Part shown: piece after piece, positions 19,175 to 28,664 of the stretch
Position numbering within the stretch: position 1 is the first letter of the stretch
How the letters are laid out: each line of letters begins with the position of its first letter
Position numbers and translations under genes: made by a program
Notes under the pieces: generated by a model
What the model was told of the DNA's origin: nothing
The model's database searches: none
Seen by the model: only the letters and a program-made list of their open reading frames with translations
NCBI RefSeq assembly: GCF_000721495.1
Contig: NZ_JOHY01000002.1
Span: 62,001-126,000, forward strand
Origin: Streptomyces sp. NRRL F-5123
GTDB lineage: Bacteria; Actinomycetota; Actinomycetes; Streptomycetales; Streptomycetaceae
Length of the DNA stretch: 64,000 nt
Direction of reading: 5' to 3'

Positions 19175-19791
19175 TCCGCATCCTGCTCGCCGACGACCAC
19201 CCCGTCGTCCGGGAGGGCCTGCGCGCGATGCTGGAGGCGGAGGACGACCTGGACGTCGTCGGGGAGGCGTCCAGCGGCCCGCAGGCCGAGGCGCAGGCAG
19301 CCGCGCTGCTGCCGGACATCGTGCTCATGGACCTGCGCATGCCGGGCGGCGGGGGCGTCGACTCCATCGTCCGGATGACGGCGGCCGGGCTGCCCTGCCG
19401 GGTCGTCGTGCTCACCACCTACGAGACGGACGGCGACATCCTGCGCGCGGTCGAGGCCGGAGCCGCGGGCTACCTCCTCAAGGACCTCGCCCGCAGCGAG
19501 CTCGCCGACGCCGTCCGCGCCGCCGCCCGCGGCGAGACCGTCCTGGCCCCCACGGTCGCCGCCCGCCTCGTCGACCGCCTCCGTACCCGCCCCGAACGCC
19601 CGCACCTGTCCGACCGCGAGACCGCCGTCCTCCGTCTGGTCGCCGAGGGCTGCACCAACGCGGAGATCGGCCGCCGCCTCTTCATCGGCGAATCCACCGT
19701 GAAGACCCATCTCCTGCGCTCCTTCGCCAAGCTCGGCGTCGACGACCGCACCGCCGCCGTCACGTCGGCGATGCGCCTCGGCCTCCTCTGA
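19171..19791 (+). CDS. NarL/LuxR-type response regulator
   Basis: A 206-residue response regulator. The receiver domain shows the acidic pocket LLADDHPVV, the phosphoacceptor Asp in DIVLMDLRMPGGGG near residue 53, the Thr in VVLTTYE and the Lys in LLKDL. The C-terminal LuxR helix-turn-helix reads LSDRETAVLRLVAEGCTNAEIG through STVKTHLLRSFAKLG. The GTG overlaps the kinase stop by four bases. It almost surely takes phosphate from the kinase upstream and controls the exporter operon; the binding site is not known. A hairpin terminator follows about 90 bp downstream. Confidence 0.94.
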   Translation: MIRILLADDHPVVREGLRAMLEAEDDLDVVGEASSGPQAEAQAAALLPDIVLMDLRMPGGGGVDSIVRMTAAGLPCRVVVLTTYETDGDILRAVEAGAAGYLLKDLARSELADAVRAAARGETVLAPTVAARLVDRLRTRPERPHLSDRETAVLRLVAEGCTNAEIGRRLFIGESTVKTHLLRSFAKLGVDDRTAAVTSAMRLGLL

Positions 19792-19880
19792 ACGCCGGAC
19801 CGGGGACGCTTCGCCTACGCCGAGGCCTTCGAGCGGGAGTACCGGAGCGCGCCGGGCCGCCGCCGACGGGCACACGGCGC

Positions 19881-19912
19881 GCGAGCCGCCTCGTGGCGAC
19901 GAGACGGCTCGC
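19881..19912. terminator. Bidirectional terminator between response regulator and subtilase
   Basis: A 14-bp stem with one mismatch (GCGAGCCG.CTCGT and its complement) and a GGCG loop, between two convergent genes. Confidence 0.7.
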
Positions 19913-19939
19913 GGAGGCCCGGGAAGGGGCCGTAAGGCG

Positions 19940-21163
<1,224 letters not shown>

Positions 21164-21417
21164 GGGAAGCTCCCAGGGGGACGTCGACAGTCGTGGCAGA
21201 GCGCACACGAGCGCCCTTACGATCTGACGATCAGTCCCCGTCCCCCGCCCGACACACGTACCCCCGCCCCCAGACCAGCCGAATGGCCGCGGCCGTCCGG
21301 GAGCCATGGGACGGTCGCCGAAGACGGCACGGAGAACGGCGCGAACAACCTCCCACCGGCGGGCCGCCGCACGGCAACCGCGCCCCGCCCCCGGGCCGAG
21401 AGGGTGCGGAAAACAGC

Positions 21418-22461
21418 TCAGCCCCGCACGACATCCCCGCCCGCGGCAGCGAGAAGCTCCGCCCCCAACGCCGTCAGGCTGTGAAAGCTCCACCGCCCGC
21501 TGCGCCGCGTCACCACGAGCCCCGCCCGCCGCAGCACGCCCGCGTGCTCGCTCGCCGACGCGGGAGACAGCCCGACACGCCGGGCGAGCCGGCCGGTCGT
21601 CACACCGTCCGCGATGACTTCGAGCACCGCCGCCCTGCTGTGCCCGATCAGCGCCGCCAGGCCCTCGTAAGGCGCCCCGCCGCCCGGCGGTGGCGCGAAC
21701 GGGTCCGGGGCACCCGCGCCCGCGCCCGCCCCGACCTCGTAGTAGAGCGTCGGCTGCTCGTCGTCCGGATCGCACGGCACGTACCCGCCGAAGGCCCCTG
21801 GCGCGAGGACGAGTCCGCGCCCGCGCAGGTGGTAGTCGTACGCGAGCGGCGCCACGGTCCGCACCTCCAGGACCGGCGGCCGCCACCGTACATGGGGCCC
21901 GAGGCCGTCCAGCACCTTCTCCATGCCGCCCTCTCCCAGCTGCCGGGTGCGGGCGGCGCGGTCCGCGGCGAGCGCCGTGGTGATCCGTCGCCAGTACGGC
22001 GCCACGGCCACCCGGTGGTACCTGCGTACGGCCGCGGCGAGGCCTTCCACGGTGGCCGGGTCCCCCGCGGCGAGGTCGCGGGTCCAGCCCGGCAGCGGGC
22101 GGTGCCGCCCGACGTATTCCAGGTCGGCGCGCAGTACCCGCGAGGGCGTGCCGAGCAGCCGCTCCAGCTCGTCCTCCAGGCTCTCCAGGCCGATGTGCGG
22201 GCGCAGGAAGCGCGGCACGGGATGGGCCGGGTCCGAGGCCGTGAGCTGCGCGAAATACGTCTGCCAGGGCCGCTGCCGGCGCGGCCCCGGGGCGTCGAGG
22301 AGCGCGAACCCGACACGCACCAGCCGCCGCCAGTCGTCGAGCCGCGGCGCGCCCGCCCGCTGGGTGAGCCGGAAGGCACTGAAGGTGGCGGCCGCCAGCG
22401 GGCTGGGGCGGCCCGCGATCCGGGTGCGGGCCAGGTCGGTCAGTGTGAAGTGGATGCGCAC
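21418..22461 (-). CDS. ArsR-like winged-helix regulator with large N-terminal domain
   Basis: A 347-residue protein. The last ~75 residues are a winged helix of the ArsR/HTH_20 type (VLEVIADGVTTGRLARRVGL, SPASASEHAGVLRRAGLVV). The N-terminal ~260 residues are typical of a Streptomyces family annotated as DUF5937/winged-helix regulators, beginning VRIHFTLTDLARTRIAG. The GTG start has GGGGGA upstream. No metal-binding Cys cluster is visible. Two inverted repeats lie upstream (22502-22517 and 22561-22601) and could be autoregulatory sites. Gene targets are unknown; the divergent neighbour encodes a secreted protein. Confidence 0.82.
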   Translation of the reverse strand: MRIHFTLTDLARTRIAGRPSPLAAATFSAFRLTQRAGAPRLDDWRRLVRVGFALLDAPGPRRQRPWQTYFAQLTASDPAHPVPRFLRPHIGLESLEDELERLLGTPSRVLRADLEYVGRHRPLPGWTRDLAAGDPATVEGLAAAVRRYHRVAVAPYWRRITTALAADRAARTRQLGEGGMEKVLDGLGPHVRWRPPVLEVRTVAPLAYDYHLRGRGLVLAPGAFGGYVPCDPDDEQPTLYYEVGAGAGAGAPDPFAPPPGGGAPYEGLAALIGHSRAAVLEVIADGVTTGRLARRVGLSPASASEHAGVLRRAGLVVTRRSGRWSFHSLTALGAELLAAAGGDVVRG

Positions 22462-22501
22462 GAACGTCCCCCATTCGCTTCGGCTCTCGCCCGGCTTTCG
22501 C

Positions 22502-22517
22502 TTCGGCCAAGGCCGAA
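22502..22517. promoter_or_regulatory. Palindrome upstream of winged-helix regulator
   Basis: TTCGGCC-AA-GGCCGAA, a perfect 7-bp inverted repeat, 41 bp upstream of the regulator's start codon. Position and symmetry fit an operator for the ArsR-like product; this is inference. Confidence 0.45.
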
Positions 22518-22560
22518 ACGTACCGCCGTCGTCCTCTTCGCCCGGCACGGTGGTGTGTGC

Positions 22561-22601
22561 GCGGCGCTTTCGAGCGTACGGGGGGAGCTCGAAAGCGCCG
22601 C
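22561..22601. promoter_or_regulatory. 15-bp inverted repeat in the divergent intergenic region
   Basis: GCGGCGCTTTCGAGC and its exact complement are separated by 11 bases. It lies in the 328-bp gap between the regulator and the secreted protein gene, about 100 bp from the first and 190 bp from the second. It could be an operator or an RNA hairpin. The rest of the gap holds no gene. Confidence 0.45.
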
Positions 22602-22789
22602 CCGCGAACGGCGATGCGCCGTCCGGACGGTGCTGCGCGGGCACATGGCACGGCGCCCGGCCGTGGCGGCGCGAAACGGGAACACGGACCGCACGACACC
22701 GCGCGGCGGCACATCCTGCCGCGCGGAGGAGCAGGGCACGTGCCGTCGCAAGGGGGCGGCGGCGCGCACACGGAACGGGAGGACGTGGC

Positions 22790-23434
22790 ATGAAGGCACG
22801 GCAATGGACCGCGGCGCGGCAGGCAGGCACACCGGACGCAGGGACTGTCCGGCGGACCCCCACCCGGGCGGCGGGCGCGGCGGCACTGGCGGCGGGCGCG
22901 CTGGTCGCCGTCCTCGCGGCACCTGCACAGGCGCAGGCGGCGCCCGCGAACACCGTCCCGGACCTGCCGGGCGTACCGGCGAACGTGCGGGGCCTGCAGG
23001 GCCCGGTGGTGACCTACCCGACCGAGTCGCCCAGGGACTACCCCGCGGGCGAGGTCTGCGCCTTCCCCACGCACACCGAGTTCCCGGTGAGCGACCTGCG
23101 GATGCGGACCTGGACGGACTCCGCCGGCACCCCCGTCTTCGCGATCGAGGACGGCCCGCTGCTCATGCGGGTCACCAACGTGGACACCGGCAGGACCATC
23201 GTGCGCGACATCTCCGGCACGGGCGTGATCACCTACCCCACCCCCGACTCGTACATCCTCAGCGGGAACGACTGGTCGGCGGGTTTCCACACCACCGACC
23301 GGCCGGTCCACAACAAGTGGATCGTGGCGAGCACCTTCATGTCGGTGAAGATCACCACGGTCGACGGCCGGACCAGCAGGGAGCTGCTGGCCCTGATCGG
23401 TCCGTACGAGGACATCTGCGCGACGCTGTCCTGA
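22790..23434 (+). CDS. Secreted protein, unknown function
   Basis: A 214-residue exported protein. An unusually long N-terminal region of about 25 polar residues precedes the hydrophobic core AAGAAALAAGALVAVLA, with likely cleavage after AQAQA near residue 51. The mature part has two Cys (GEVCAFPTHTEFPV and YEDICATL at the C-terminus), which may form a disulfide. It is rich in beta-strand-like sequence. The ATG has GGGAGG eight bases upstream. I do not recognise a named domain; similar small secreted Streptomyces proteins exist without assigned function. A strong hairpin terminator follows the stop. Confidence 0.8.
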   Translation: MKARQWTAARQAGTPDAGTVRRTPTRAAGAAALAAGALVAVLAAPAQAQAAPANTVPDLPGVPANVRGLQGPVVTYPTESPRDYPAGEVCAFPTHTEFPVSDLRMRTWTDSAGTPVFAIEDGPLLMRVTNVDTGRTIVRDISGTGVITYPTPDSYILSGNDWSAGFHTTDRPVHNKWIVASTFMSVKITTVDGRTSRELLALIGPYEDICATLS

Positions 23435-23441
23435 CGGACCC

Positions 23442-23485
23442 TCCGTCCGCGGTGCCCCGGCCCCCACCCCGGCACCGCGGACGGA
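23442..23485 (+). terminator. Terminator after secreted protein
   Basis: A perfect 15-bp stem (TCCGTCCGCGGTGCC and its complement) with a 14-base loop that can pair further, seven bases past the stop codon. Confidence 0.8.
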
Positions 23486-23526
23486 AACGCGGCCGGTGGG
23501 CGGAGCCGCCCGTCGGAGCCGCAGAA

Positions 23527-23592
23527 CGCGGCACATTGCGGCGGCACGACCGGCGGCGCGGCACAATGCGGCGGCACGGCAATGTGCCGGCC
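23527..23592. repeat. Tandem/inverted CGGCACATTGC motif cluster
   Basis: GCGGCACATTGCGGCGGCACG and GCGGCACAATGCGGCGGCACG repeat in tandem and are followed by GGCAATGTGCCGG in reverse orientation. The motif recalls the palindrome at 13914-13960. It lies between two convergent genes and may act as a terminator. Confidence 0.55.
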
Positions 23593-23594
23593 TG

Positions 23595-24524
23595 TCACCC
23601 GCCGTGCGGCGCCGCGGCGTCCCGCTCCTGCGCGTCGGCGGACGTGCGGGCCTCGATGGCGTGCAGGACCGCGACCATGTCGCCGTCGCCGTGGCCCATT
23701 GCCACGGTTTCGGAGAAGAGGGCGTGGCAGACGTCGAGCAGCGGGGAGGCGAGCCCGGCCGCGCGGGCCGCGTCGGCGATGAGCCGGTTGTTCTTCAGCA
23801 CGTCCACTGCGCCCGCCTGGACGGCGAAGTCGCGCTCGCGCAGCTTGGGCGCCTTCATGCGCGAGACGGCGCTGGCCATGGGCCCGGCGTCGAGCACGGC
23901 GAGGAAGCGGTCCCGGTCCAGACCGTGCCGGTCGGCGAAGTGGTAGGCCTCGGTGAGGCCGGTGACCATGGTGATCAGGAAGAGGTTCACGGCCAGCTTC
24001 GTGAGCAGGGCGTTCGGCACCGGGCCGCAGTCGAACGCGTCCCGGCACACGGGCGCGAGCAGCGGCCGTACGGCGTCCGCCGCCGCCTGCTCACCGGCGA
24101 GCATCGCGATCAGCTGCCCGTCCTCCGCGGGCACGCGCGACCCGGACACCGGCGCCTCGACGTAACGTCCGCCCGCCGCGCGGACGTCCGACTCCAGCGC
24201 GTGCGAGTAACCGGGCGAGGTGGTGCCCATGTGGACGAGCGTCCGTCCCCGCACCCGGCCGGCGAAGGCGTCCGTACCGCGGCCGAGGACGTCGTCGACG
24301 GACGCGCCGTCGGCGAGCATCAGGAAGACGACGTCGCATGTACGCAGCACCTCCGCGGCGGAATCGGCGACGACGGCCCCCGCCCCCCGCAGTTCCGCGC
24401 ACTTCGCGGGCGTCCTGTTCCACACCGTGAGCGGCGCGCCCGTCGGCTGCCGCCGCTGCAGGTTGAGCGCCATGGGCCGCCCCATGACGCCGAGCCCGAG
24501 AAAACCGATTCTTCTTCCGTGCAT
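23595..24524 (-). CDS. NAD(P)-dependent beta-hydroxyacid dehydrogenase (3-hydroxyisobutyrate dehydrogenase family)
   Basis: A 309-residue oxidoreductase. The Rossmann motif [16 protein letters not shown] lies at the N-terminus. The substrate-binding signature appears as [17 protein letters not shown] near residues 120-138, and the catalytic Lys in [12 protein letters not shown] near residue 172. This family oxidises 3-hydroxyisobutyrate, tartronate semialdehyde and similar acids, or acts as imine reductases; the pattern fits the general family but not one substrate. The ATG has AAGGGG upstream. It is transcribed away from the GNAT/TetR pair, and its promoter region contains two operator-like palindromes, so control by that TetR is likely. 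Confidence 0.88.
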   Translation of the reverse strand: MHGRRIGFLGLGVMGRPMALNLQRRQPTGAPLTVWNRTPAKCAELRGAGAVVADSAAEVLRTCDVVFLMLADGASVDDVLGRGTDAFAGRVRGRTLVHMGTTSPGYSHALESDVRAAGGRYVEAPVSGSRVPAEDGQLIAMLAGEQAAADAVRPLLAPVCRDAFDCGPVPNALLTKLAVNLFLITMVTGLTEAYHFADRHGLDRDRFLAVLDAGPMASAVSRMKAPKLRERDFAVQAGAVDVLKNNRLIADAARAAGLASPLLDVCHALFSETVAMGHGDGDMVAVLHAIEARTSADAQERDAAAPHGG

Positions 24525-24580
24525 GCGGGCGCGCCCCTTCCGCCGTTGCCGCCGGGCCTCCCCGGCGGGCCGAGGCCGGG

Positions 24581-24609
24581 TTGCGGCCTATGACACACGT
24601 CATAATACT
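24581..24609 (+). promoter_or_regulatory. Promoter for leaderless GNAT gene
   Basis: TTGCGG (24581-24586), a 16-base spacer and TAATAC (24603-24608) precede the ATG at 24617 by eight bases, so transcription would start at or next to the start codon. On the other strand, TATTAT with ATGACG 17 bases upstream could serve the divergent oxidoreductase. Confidence 0.55.
24589..24604. promoter_or_regulatory. TetR-type operator, site 1
   Basis: TATGAC-N4-GTCATA, perfect half-sites, placed between the -35 and -10 boxes of the rightward promoter. Confidence 0.75.
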
Positions 24610-24612
24610 GGT

Positions 24613-24634
24613 CCCTATGACGACCGTCATAGGG
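24613..24634. promoter_or_regulatory. TetR-type operator, site 2
   Basis: CCCTATGAC-N4-GTCATAGGG, perfect 9-bp arms with the same core as site 1; the centres are 27 bp apart. It covers the likely start of transcription and the ATG at 24617. Confidence 0.75.
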
Positions 24635-25255
24635 GCTTCGGCCCGGCTGCCCGGGGACGCGGAGCCTCCTCTCCCCACGGCGGCCCCGGCCCGCGCGCGG
24701 ACGGCGTACGGAGCCGCGCGCACCCCACCCGCGACGACATCCGCGGCCCCGGCCGGGCGCTGGCGGACCGAGCCCGTACGCCCTTCCGACGCGCCCGCAC
24801 TGCACGCCCTGTTCGCCGTCTGCTCGCCCGAGACGATCCGGCTGCGCTTCTTCGGCCAGGTGCGCGCTCTCCCGGAGGAGTATCTGGAGCAGGCGCTCGC
24901 GGGCAGTCCCGACCGTCACGACGCGGTGGTGGCGTACGCGCGGGGCGGCTCACGGAACCGGCTGATCGGCCTGGCCAGCCTCGCCGCCCCCACGGGCAAC
25001 GCGCGCGATGCGGGCGAAACGGCCGCGGAGCTGGGCCTCCTCGTCGGCGACCCCTGGCAGCGGCAGGGCGCCGGCCGCGCGATGCTGGAGCTGCTGCTCG
25101 CCAGGGCCCGCGCCCGCGGCGTCCGGCGCGTCACCGCGACTGTGCTGCCCGGCAGGCCCGCGCTGCTCGGCGCGCTGGGGCGGCACCTTCCCGCCGCGCA
25201 CCTGGCGTACACCGCCGACGGCCCGAGCGGCGTCTATAAGCTGGACCGACCCTGA
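24617..25255 (+). CDS. GNAT family N-acetyltransferase
   Basis: A ~212-residue acetyltransferase. After a Pro/Ala-rich N-terminus of ~50 residues comes the GNAT fold: VRPSDAPALHALFAVCSPETIRLRFFG, the core strand ELGLLVGDPW, and the acetyl-CoA loop QRQGAGRAMLELLLARA (Q/RxxGxG/A). The front part resembles acetyltransferases that are fused to or related to acetyl-CoA synthetase-like protein acetylases. The ATG at 24617 is the only plausible start and sits inside operator site 2 without a Shine-Dalgarno sequence, so the mRNA is probably leaderless. It is followed after 11 bp by a TetR gene. Substrate unknown. Confidence 0.82.
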   Translation: MTTVIGASARLPGDAEPPLPTAAPARARTAYGAARTPPATTSAAPAGRWRTEPVRPSDAPALHALFAVCSPETIRLRFFGQVRALPEEYLEQALAGSPDRHDAVVAYARGGSRNRLIGLASLAAPTGNARDAGETAAELGLLVGDPWQRQGAGRAMLELLLARARARGVRRVTATVLPGRPALLGALGRHLPAAHLAYTADGPSGVYKLDRP

Positions 25256-25266
25256 GGAGGCCGGCG

Positions 25267-25860
25267 ATGACCGCACCCCGCACCCACGGCCCGCGGGAGC
25301 GTATGGTCTTCGCCGCGGCCCAACTCATCCGGCGCGACGGCGTCGGCGCGACGGGCATGCGCGACATCGCCGCCCACGCCGAGGCCCCGCGCGGTTCGCT
25401 CCAGCACTACTTCCCCGGCGGCAAGGAACAGGTCGTCAATGAGGCCGTCTCGTGGGCCGGCCGCTACGCCGGCAAGCGCGTCGACCACTACCTGGCCTCC
25501 CTGCCGGAGCCCACCCCCGGTGCGCTCTTCGCCGCGATGGCCCAGCAATGGATCGACGAGTTCGAGTCCGAGGGCTTCCTCACCGGCTGCCCGGTGGCCG
25601 CCGCCACCGTCGACTCCACGGCCTCCACCCCGTCCGCCCGCGCGGCGACGGCCTCCGCCTTCACGGCCTGGACCACCCCCCTGACCGCGGCACTGGTCAC
25701 CCTCGCCGTTCCCGCCGGCCGCGCCCCGGCCCTGGCGACCCTGATGATCTCCGCCCTGGAGGGCGCGATCCTCCTCTGCCGCGCGCACGAGTCCACCACC
25801 CCCCTGACCACGGTCACCACCGAGCTGGCCCCCCTGCTGGACGCGGCCGCCCGCTCCTGA
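25267..25860 (+). CDS. TetR family regulator (LmrA/YxaF-like)
   Basis: A 197-residue repressor. The N-terminal HTH reads RERMVFAAAQLIRRDGVGATGMRDIAAHAEAPRGSLQHYFPGGKEQ, with the PRGSLQHYFP recognition helix typical of the LmrA/YxaF group. The C-terminal domain (GCPVAAATVDS, ALEGAILLCRA) matches the same group, whose Bacillus members respond to flavonoids or drugs. The ATG has GAGGAGG ten bases upstream. It is cotranscribed with the GNAT gene and probably binds the two TATGAC-N4-GTCATA sites at 24589-24634, controlling both its own operon and the divergent oxidoreductase. Confidence 0.9.
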   Translation: MTAPRTHGPRERMVFAAAQLIRRDGVGATGMRDIAAHAEAPRGSLQHYFPGGKEQVVNEAVSWAGRYAGKRVDHYLASLPEPTPGALFAAMAQQWIDEFESEGFLTGCPVAAATVDSTASTPSARAATASAFTAWTTPLTAALVTLAVPAGRAPALATLMISALEGAILLCRAHESTTPLTTVTTELAPLLDAAARS

Positions 25861-26046
25861 GCACCCGGCACGGCGAACAGACGAGGACGGGGGGCTGCGC
25901 GCGAGGACGGCCCGCCGTGCCCCGGCCCGCCGCAGCCCTCGCGGGCTCCCGCTCCGGTCGCGCCGCCCCCGGCCCATGCTTACGCTGCGAATCAGCGGGT
26001 AACCGCCCATCCGTCCACCCGCCCGCGCAAGCGAAAGGCCGACAGG

Positions 26047-26532
26047 ATGCCGAACGACACGATCATCGTCGGGGTCGACGGCTCGGCGCCCTCGGTGCAG
26101 GCTCTGCGCTGGGCCGGCCGCCAGGCCGAGCTGACCGGCGGCAGGCTCGTCGCCGTCATCGCCTGGGAGCTGCCGGGGGCATTCGGCTGGGCGGGCGTCC
26201 CCGGCCTCCCGCAGGACCTGGACATGGAGGAGCCCGCCGCCCAGGCGCTCGCGGAGGCGGTCAAGGACGCCCTCCCGCCGACCCAGGCGGAGACCGTCGA
26301 GCAGGTCGTCGTGCTGGGCAACCCGGCCCAGGCGATCCTGGACCGCGCGGACGAGGAGGACGCCGACCTCATCGTGGTCGGCGTCCGCGGCCACGGCACC
26401 TTCCGCGCCACCCTGCTCGGCTCGGTCAGCCACACCGTGACCGTCCACGCGGAGTGCCCGGTGGTCGTGGTGCGCGGCAGCGACGACGTCCCGGAGACCG
26501 CCGACGCCTCGGGCCCCACGTCCCAGGAATAA
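26047..26532 (+). CDS. Universal stress protein (UspA family)
   Basis: A 161-residue single-domain Usp. It begins TIIVGVDGSAPSVQALRWA and ends with the ATP-binding pattern GVRGHGTFRATLLGSVS (G-2X-G-9X-G-S/T), then HAECPVVVVR. The pattern predicts ATP binding. These cytoplasmic proteins aid survival under stress in actinomycetes. The ATG follows GAAAGGCCGACAGG. It appears monocistronic; about 185 bp upstream hold no gene. Confidence 0.95.
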   Translation: MPNDTIIVGVDGSAPSVQALRWAGRQAELTGGRLVAVIAWELPGAFGWAGVPGLPQDLDMEEPAAQALAEAVKDALPPTQAETVEQVVVLGNPAQAILDRADEEDADLIVVGVRGHGTFRATLLGSVSHTVTVHAECPVVVVRGSDDVPETADASGPTSQE

Positions 26533-26627
26533 CGCAGCTCCCCGCTTTGTCAGGCCCCTGCCCAGAGTTATCCACAGCCTGGGCGAGGGCCGCTCGTGAG
26601 GCGTGCCCGGCGGAGCATGATGGATGC

Positions 26628-28664
26628 ATGAACGAGACGACCGGATCCGCCAGCGGGTCCGCACCCGCATCCGACGCGGCGCCCGCCGTATCGGCCCAGC
26701 CCGTAGCACCGGCCTCGCCCGCGGCTGCTCCGGCCGGCCCGGCTGCCGACGCCACCGCGCCCGGGGCGCCCGCCACCCTCACGGCCCCTCCCCCCGCGCA
26801 CGCCCCCGCGCACGCGCAGGAGGCCCCTGCCGGCTCCGCGGGGGAGCACACCGTGTCCCGGCGCGAGCCCCACGGCCGGCTCCCCGACTGGGAGAAGAGG
26901 TACCGCGCACCGCGCGTGGGCCTGCCGGAGTGGGCGGAGGACGCCCCGGAGCGCAATCTGTACGTCTCCGACGTGACGGGCACGTACGAGCTGTACGCGT
27001 GGGATCGCCGTACGGGCGAGCGCCGCCAGGTCACCGACCGGCCGAACGGCACGACGGAGGGCACGCTGAGCCGGGACGGCGAGTGGGTCTGGTGGTTCTC
27101 AGACACGAACGGGGACGAGTTCGGCGTGTGGATGCGCCAGCCGTTCGGCGGAGGTGAGGACATACCGGCCGCCCCCGGCCTCGCCCCCTCCTATCCCGCG
27201 GGCGTGGCGCTCGGTGTCGGCGGTGTCGCGGTCGTCGGCCGCTCGACGGACGACGAGGGCACGACCGTGCACGTCGTGCCGCCAGGCGGTGCGGAGCCCT
27301 ACGAGATCTACCGGCACGAGGAGTCCGCGGGCGTCGGCGACCTCTCGGAGGACGGGACGCTCGTCGTCATCGAGCACACCGAGCACGGCGACGCGATGCA
27401 CAGCGCCCTGCGGGTGCTGCGGGTCGCGGACGGCTCGGTGGTCGCGGAGTTGGACGACACCGAGGGTGGCGTACGCGAACTGGGCCTCGACAGCTGGGGC
27501 TTCGCCCCGGTGCGCGGCGATACCCGGCTGCTGGTCGGCCACCAGCGCTCCGACCGCTGGCTGCCGCTGATCTGGGACGTGGCGAGCGGCGAGCAGACCT
27601 TCCCGTCGATAGACCTGCCGGGCGACGTGCAGGCCGAGTGGTATCCGGACGCCGGGGCGCTGCTGCTGGTGCACGACTACCACGCCCGCAGCGAGCTGTT
27701 CCGGTACGACCTGGCAGAGGGCACGCTGACCGCGCTGGACACCCCGCGCGGCTCGGTCGGCGGCGCCACCTCCCGGCCTGACGGCACGGTGGAGTACCTG
27801 TGGTCCTCTGCGGAGCGGCCGCCCGCGGTGCGCTCCACCACCGGTGCGGTCGTGCTGGAGGCGGCCGGGCTGCGGGCACCCGACTCGGTGCCGGTGGAGG
27901 ACGTCTGGGTGCAGGGGCCGGGCGGCCTCATCCACGCCCTGGTGCAGCGCCCGCCCGGCGCCGGGCCGGACGCCATGCCGCTGCCGACCGTCTTCGAGGT
28001 GCACGGCGGCCCGACGTGGCACGAGTCGGACTCCTTCGCCGCAGGCCCCGCCGCCTGGCTGGACCACGGCTTCGCGGTGGTGCGGGTCAACTACCGCGGG
28101 TCGACCGGCTACGGCCGGGAGTGGACGGACGCGCTCAAGCACCGGGTGGGCCTCATCGAACTGGAGGACATAGCCGCGGTCCGCACATGGGCGGTGGAGT
28201 CGGGCCTGGCAGACCCGGCACGGCTGGTGCTCACCGGCGGCTCGTGGGGCGGCTATCTGACGCTGCTGGGCCTCGGTACCCAGCCCGGCGACTGGGCGGT
28301 GGGCATAGCCGCGGTGCCGGTCGCGGACTACCCGACGGCGTACGCCGACGAGATGGAGGCGCTCAAGTCGCTGGACCGCACGCTCTTCGGCGGCTCCCCC
28401 GCCGAGGTGCCCGAGCGCTACGAGGCCTCCTCGCCGCTGACATACGTGGAGCAGGTCACCGCGCCGGTCTACATCAGCGCGGGGATGAACGACCCGCGCT
28501 GCCCGATACGCCAGATCGACAACTACGTGGAGCGGCTGCGGACACTGGACAAGCCCCACGAGGTGTACCGCTACGACGCGGGCCACGGCTCGCTCGTCGT
28601 GGAGGAGCGCATCAAGCAGGTCCGGCTGGAGCTGGCCTTCGCCCTACGCCACGTGGGCGGCTGA
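26628..28664 (+). CDS. S9 family prolyl oligopeptidase-like serine peptidase
   Basis: A 678-residue peptidase. The first ~75 residues are Ala/Pro-rich and probably unstructured. A beta-propeller-like region with WD-type repeats (e.g. LYAWDRRTGERRQVTDRP, LSRDGEWVWWFSD) covers residues ~95-400. The alpha/beta-hydrolase domain ends the protein: nucleophile Ser in TGGSWGGYLTLLG, Asp in GMNDPRCPIRQ and His in DAGHGSLV. The fold is that of dipeptidyl-peptidase/acylaminoacyl-peptidase S9 enzymes. No signal peptide is seen, so it is cytoplasmic. The ATG lies after CGGAG. Its 3' end overlaps the convergent SURF1 gene by 21 bp. Confidence 0.93.
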   Translation: MNETTGSASGSAPASDAAPAVSAQPVAPASPAAAPAGPAADATAPGAPATLTAPPPAHAPAHAQEAPAGSAGEHTVSRREPHGRLPDWEKRYRAPRVGLPEWAEDAPERNLYVSDVTGTYELYAWDRRTGERRQVTDRPNGTTEGTLSRDGEWVWWFSDTNGDEFGVWMRQPFGGGEDIPAAPGLAPSYPAGVALGVGGVAVVGRSTDDEGTTVHVVPPGGAEPYEIYRHEESAGVGDLSEDGTLVVIEHTEHGDAMHSALRVLRVADGSVVAELDDTEGGVRELGLDSWGFAPVRGDTRLLVGHQRSDRWLPLIWDVASGEQTFPSIDLPGDVQAEWYPDAGALLLVHDYHARSELFRYDLAEGTLTALDTPRGSVGGATSRPDGTVEYLWSSAERPPAVRSTTGAVVLEAAGLRAPDSVPVEDVWVQGPGGLIHALVQRPPGAGPDAMPLPTVFEVHGGPTWHESDSFAAGPAAWLDHGFAVVRVNYRGSTGYGREWTDALKHRVGLIELEDIAAVRTWAVESGLADPARLVLTGGSWGGYLTLLGLGTQPGDWAVGIAAVPVADYPTAYADEMEALKSLDRTLFGGSPAEVPERYEASSPLTYVEQVTAPVYISAGMNDPRCPIRQIDNYVERLRTLDKPHEVYRYDAGHGSLVVEERIKQVRLELAFALRHVGG

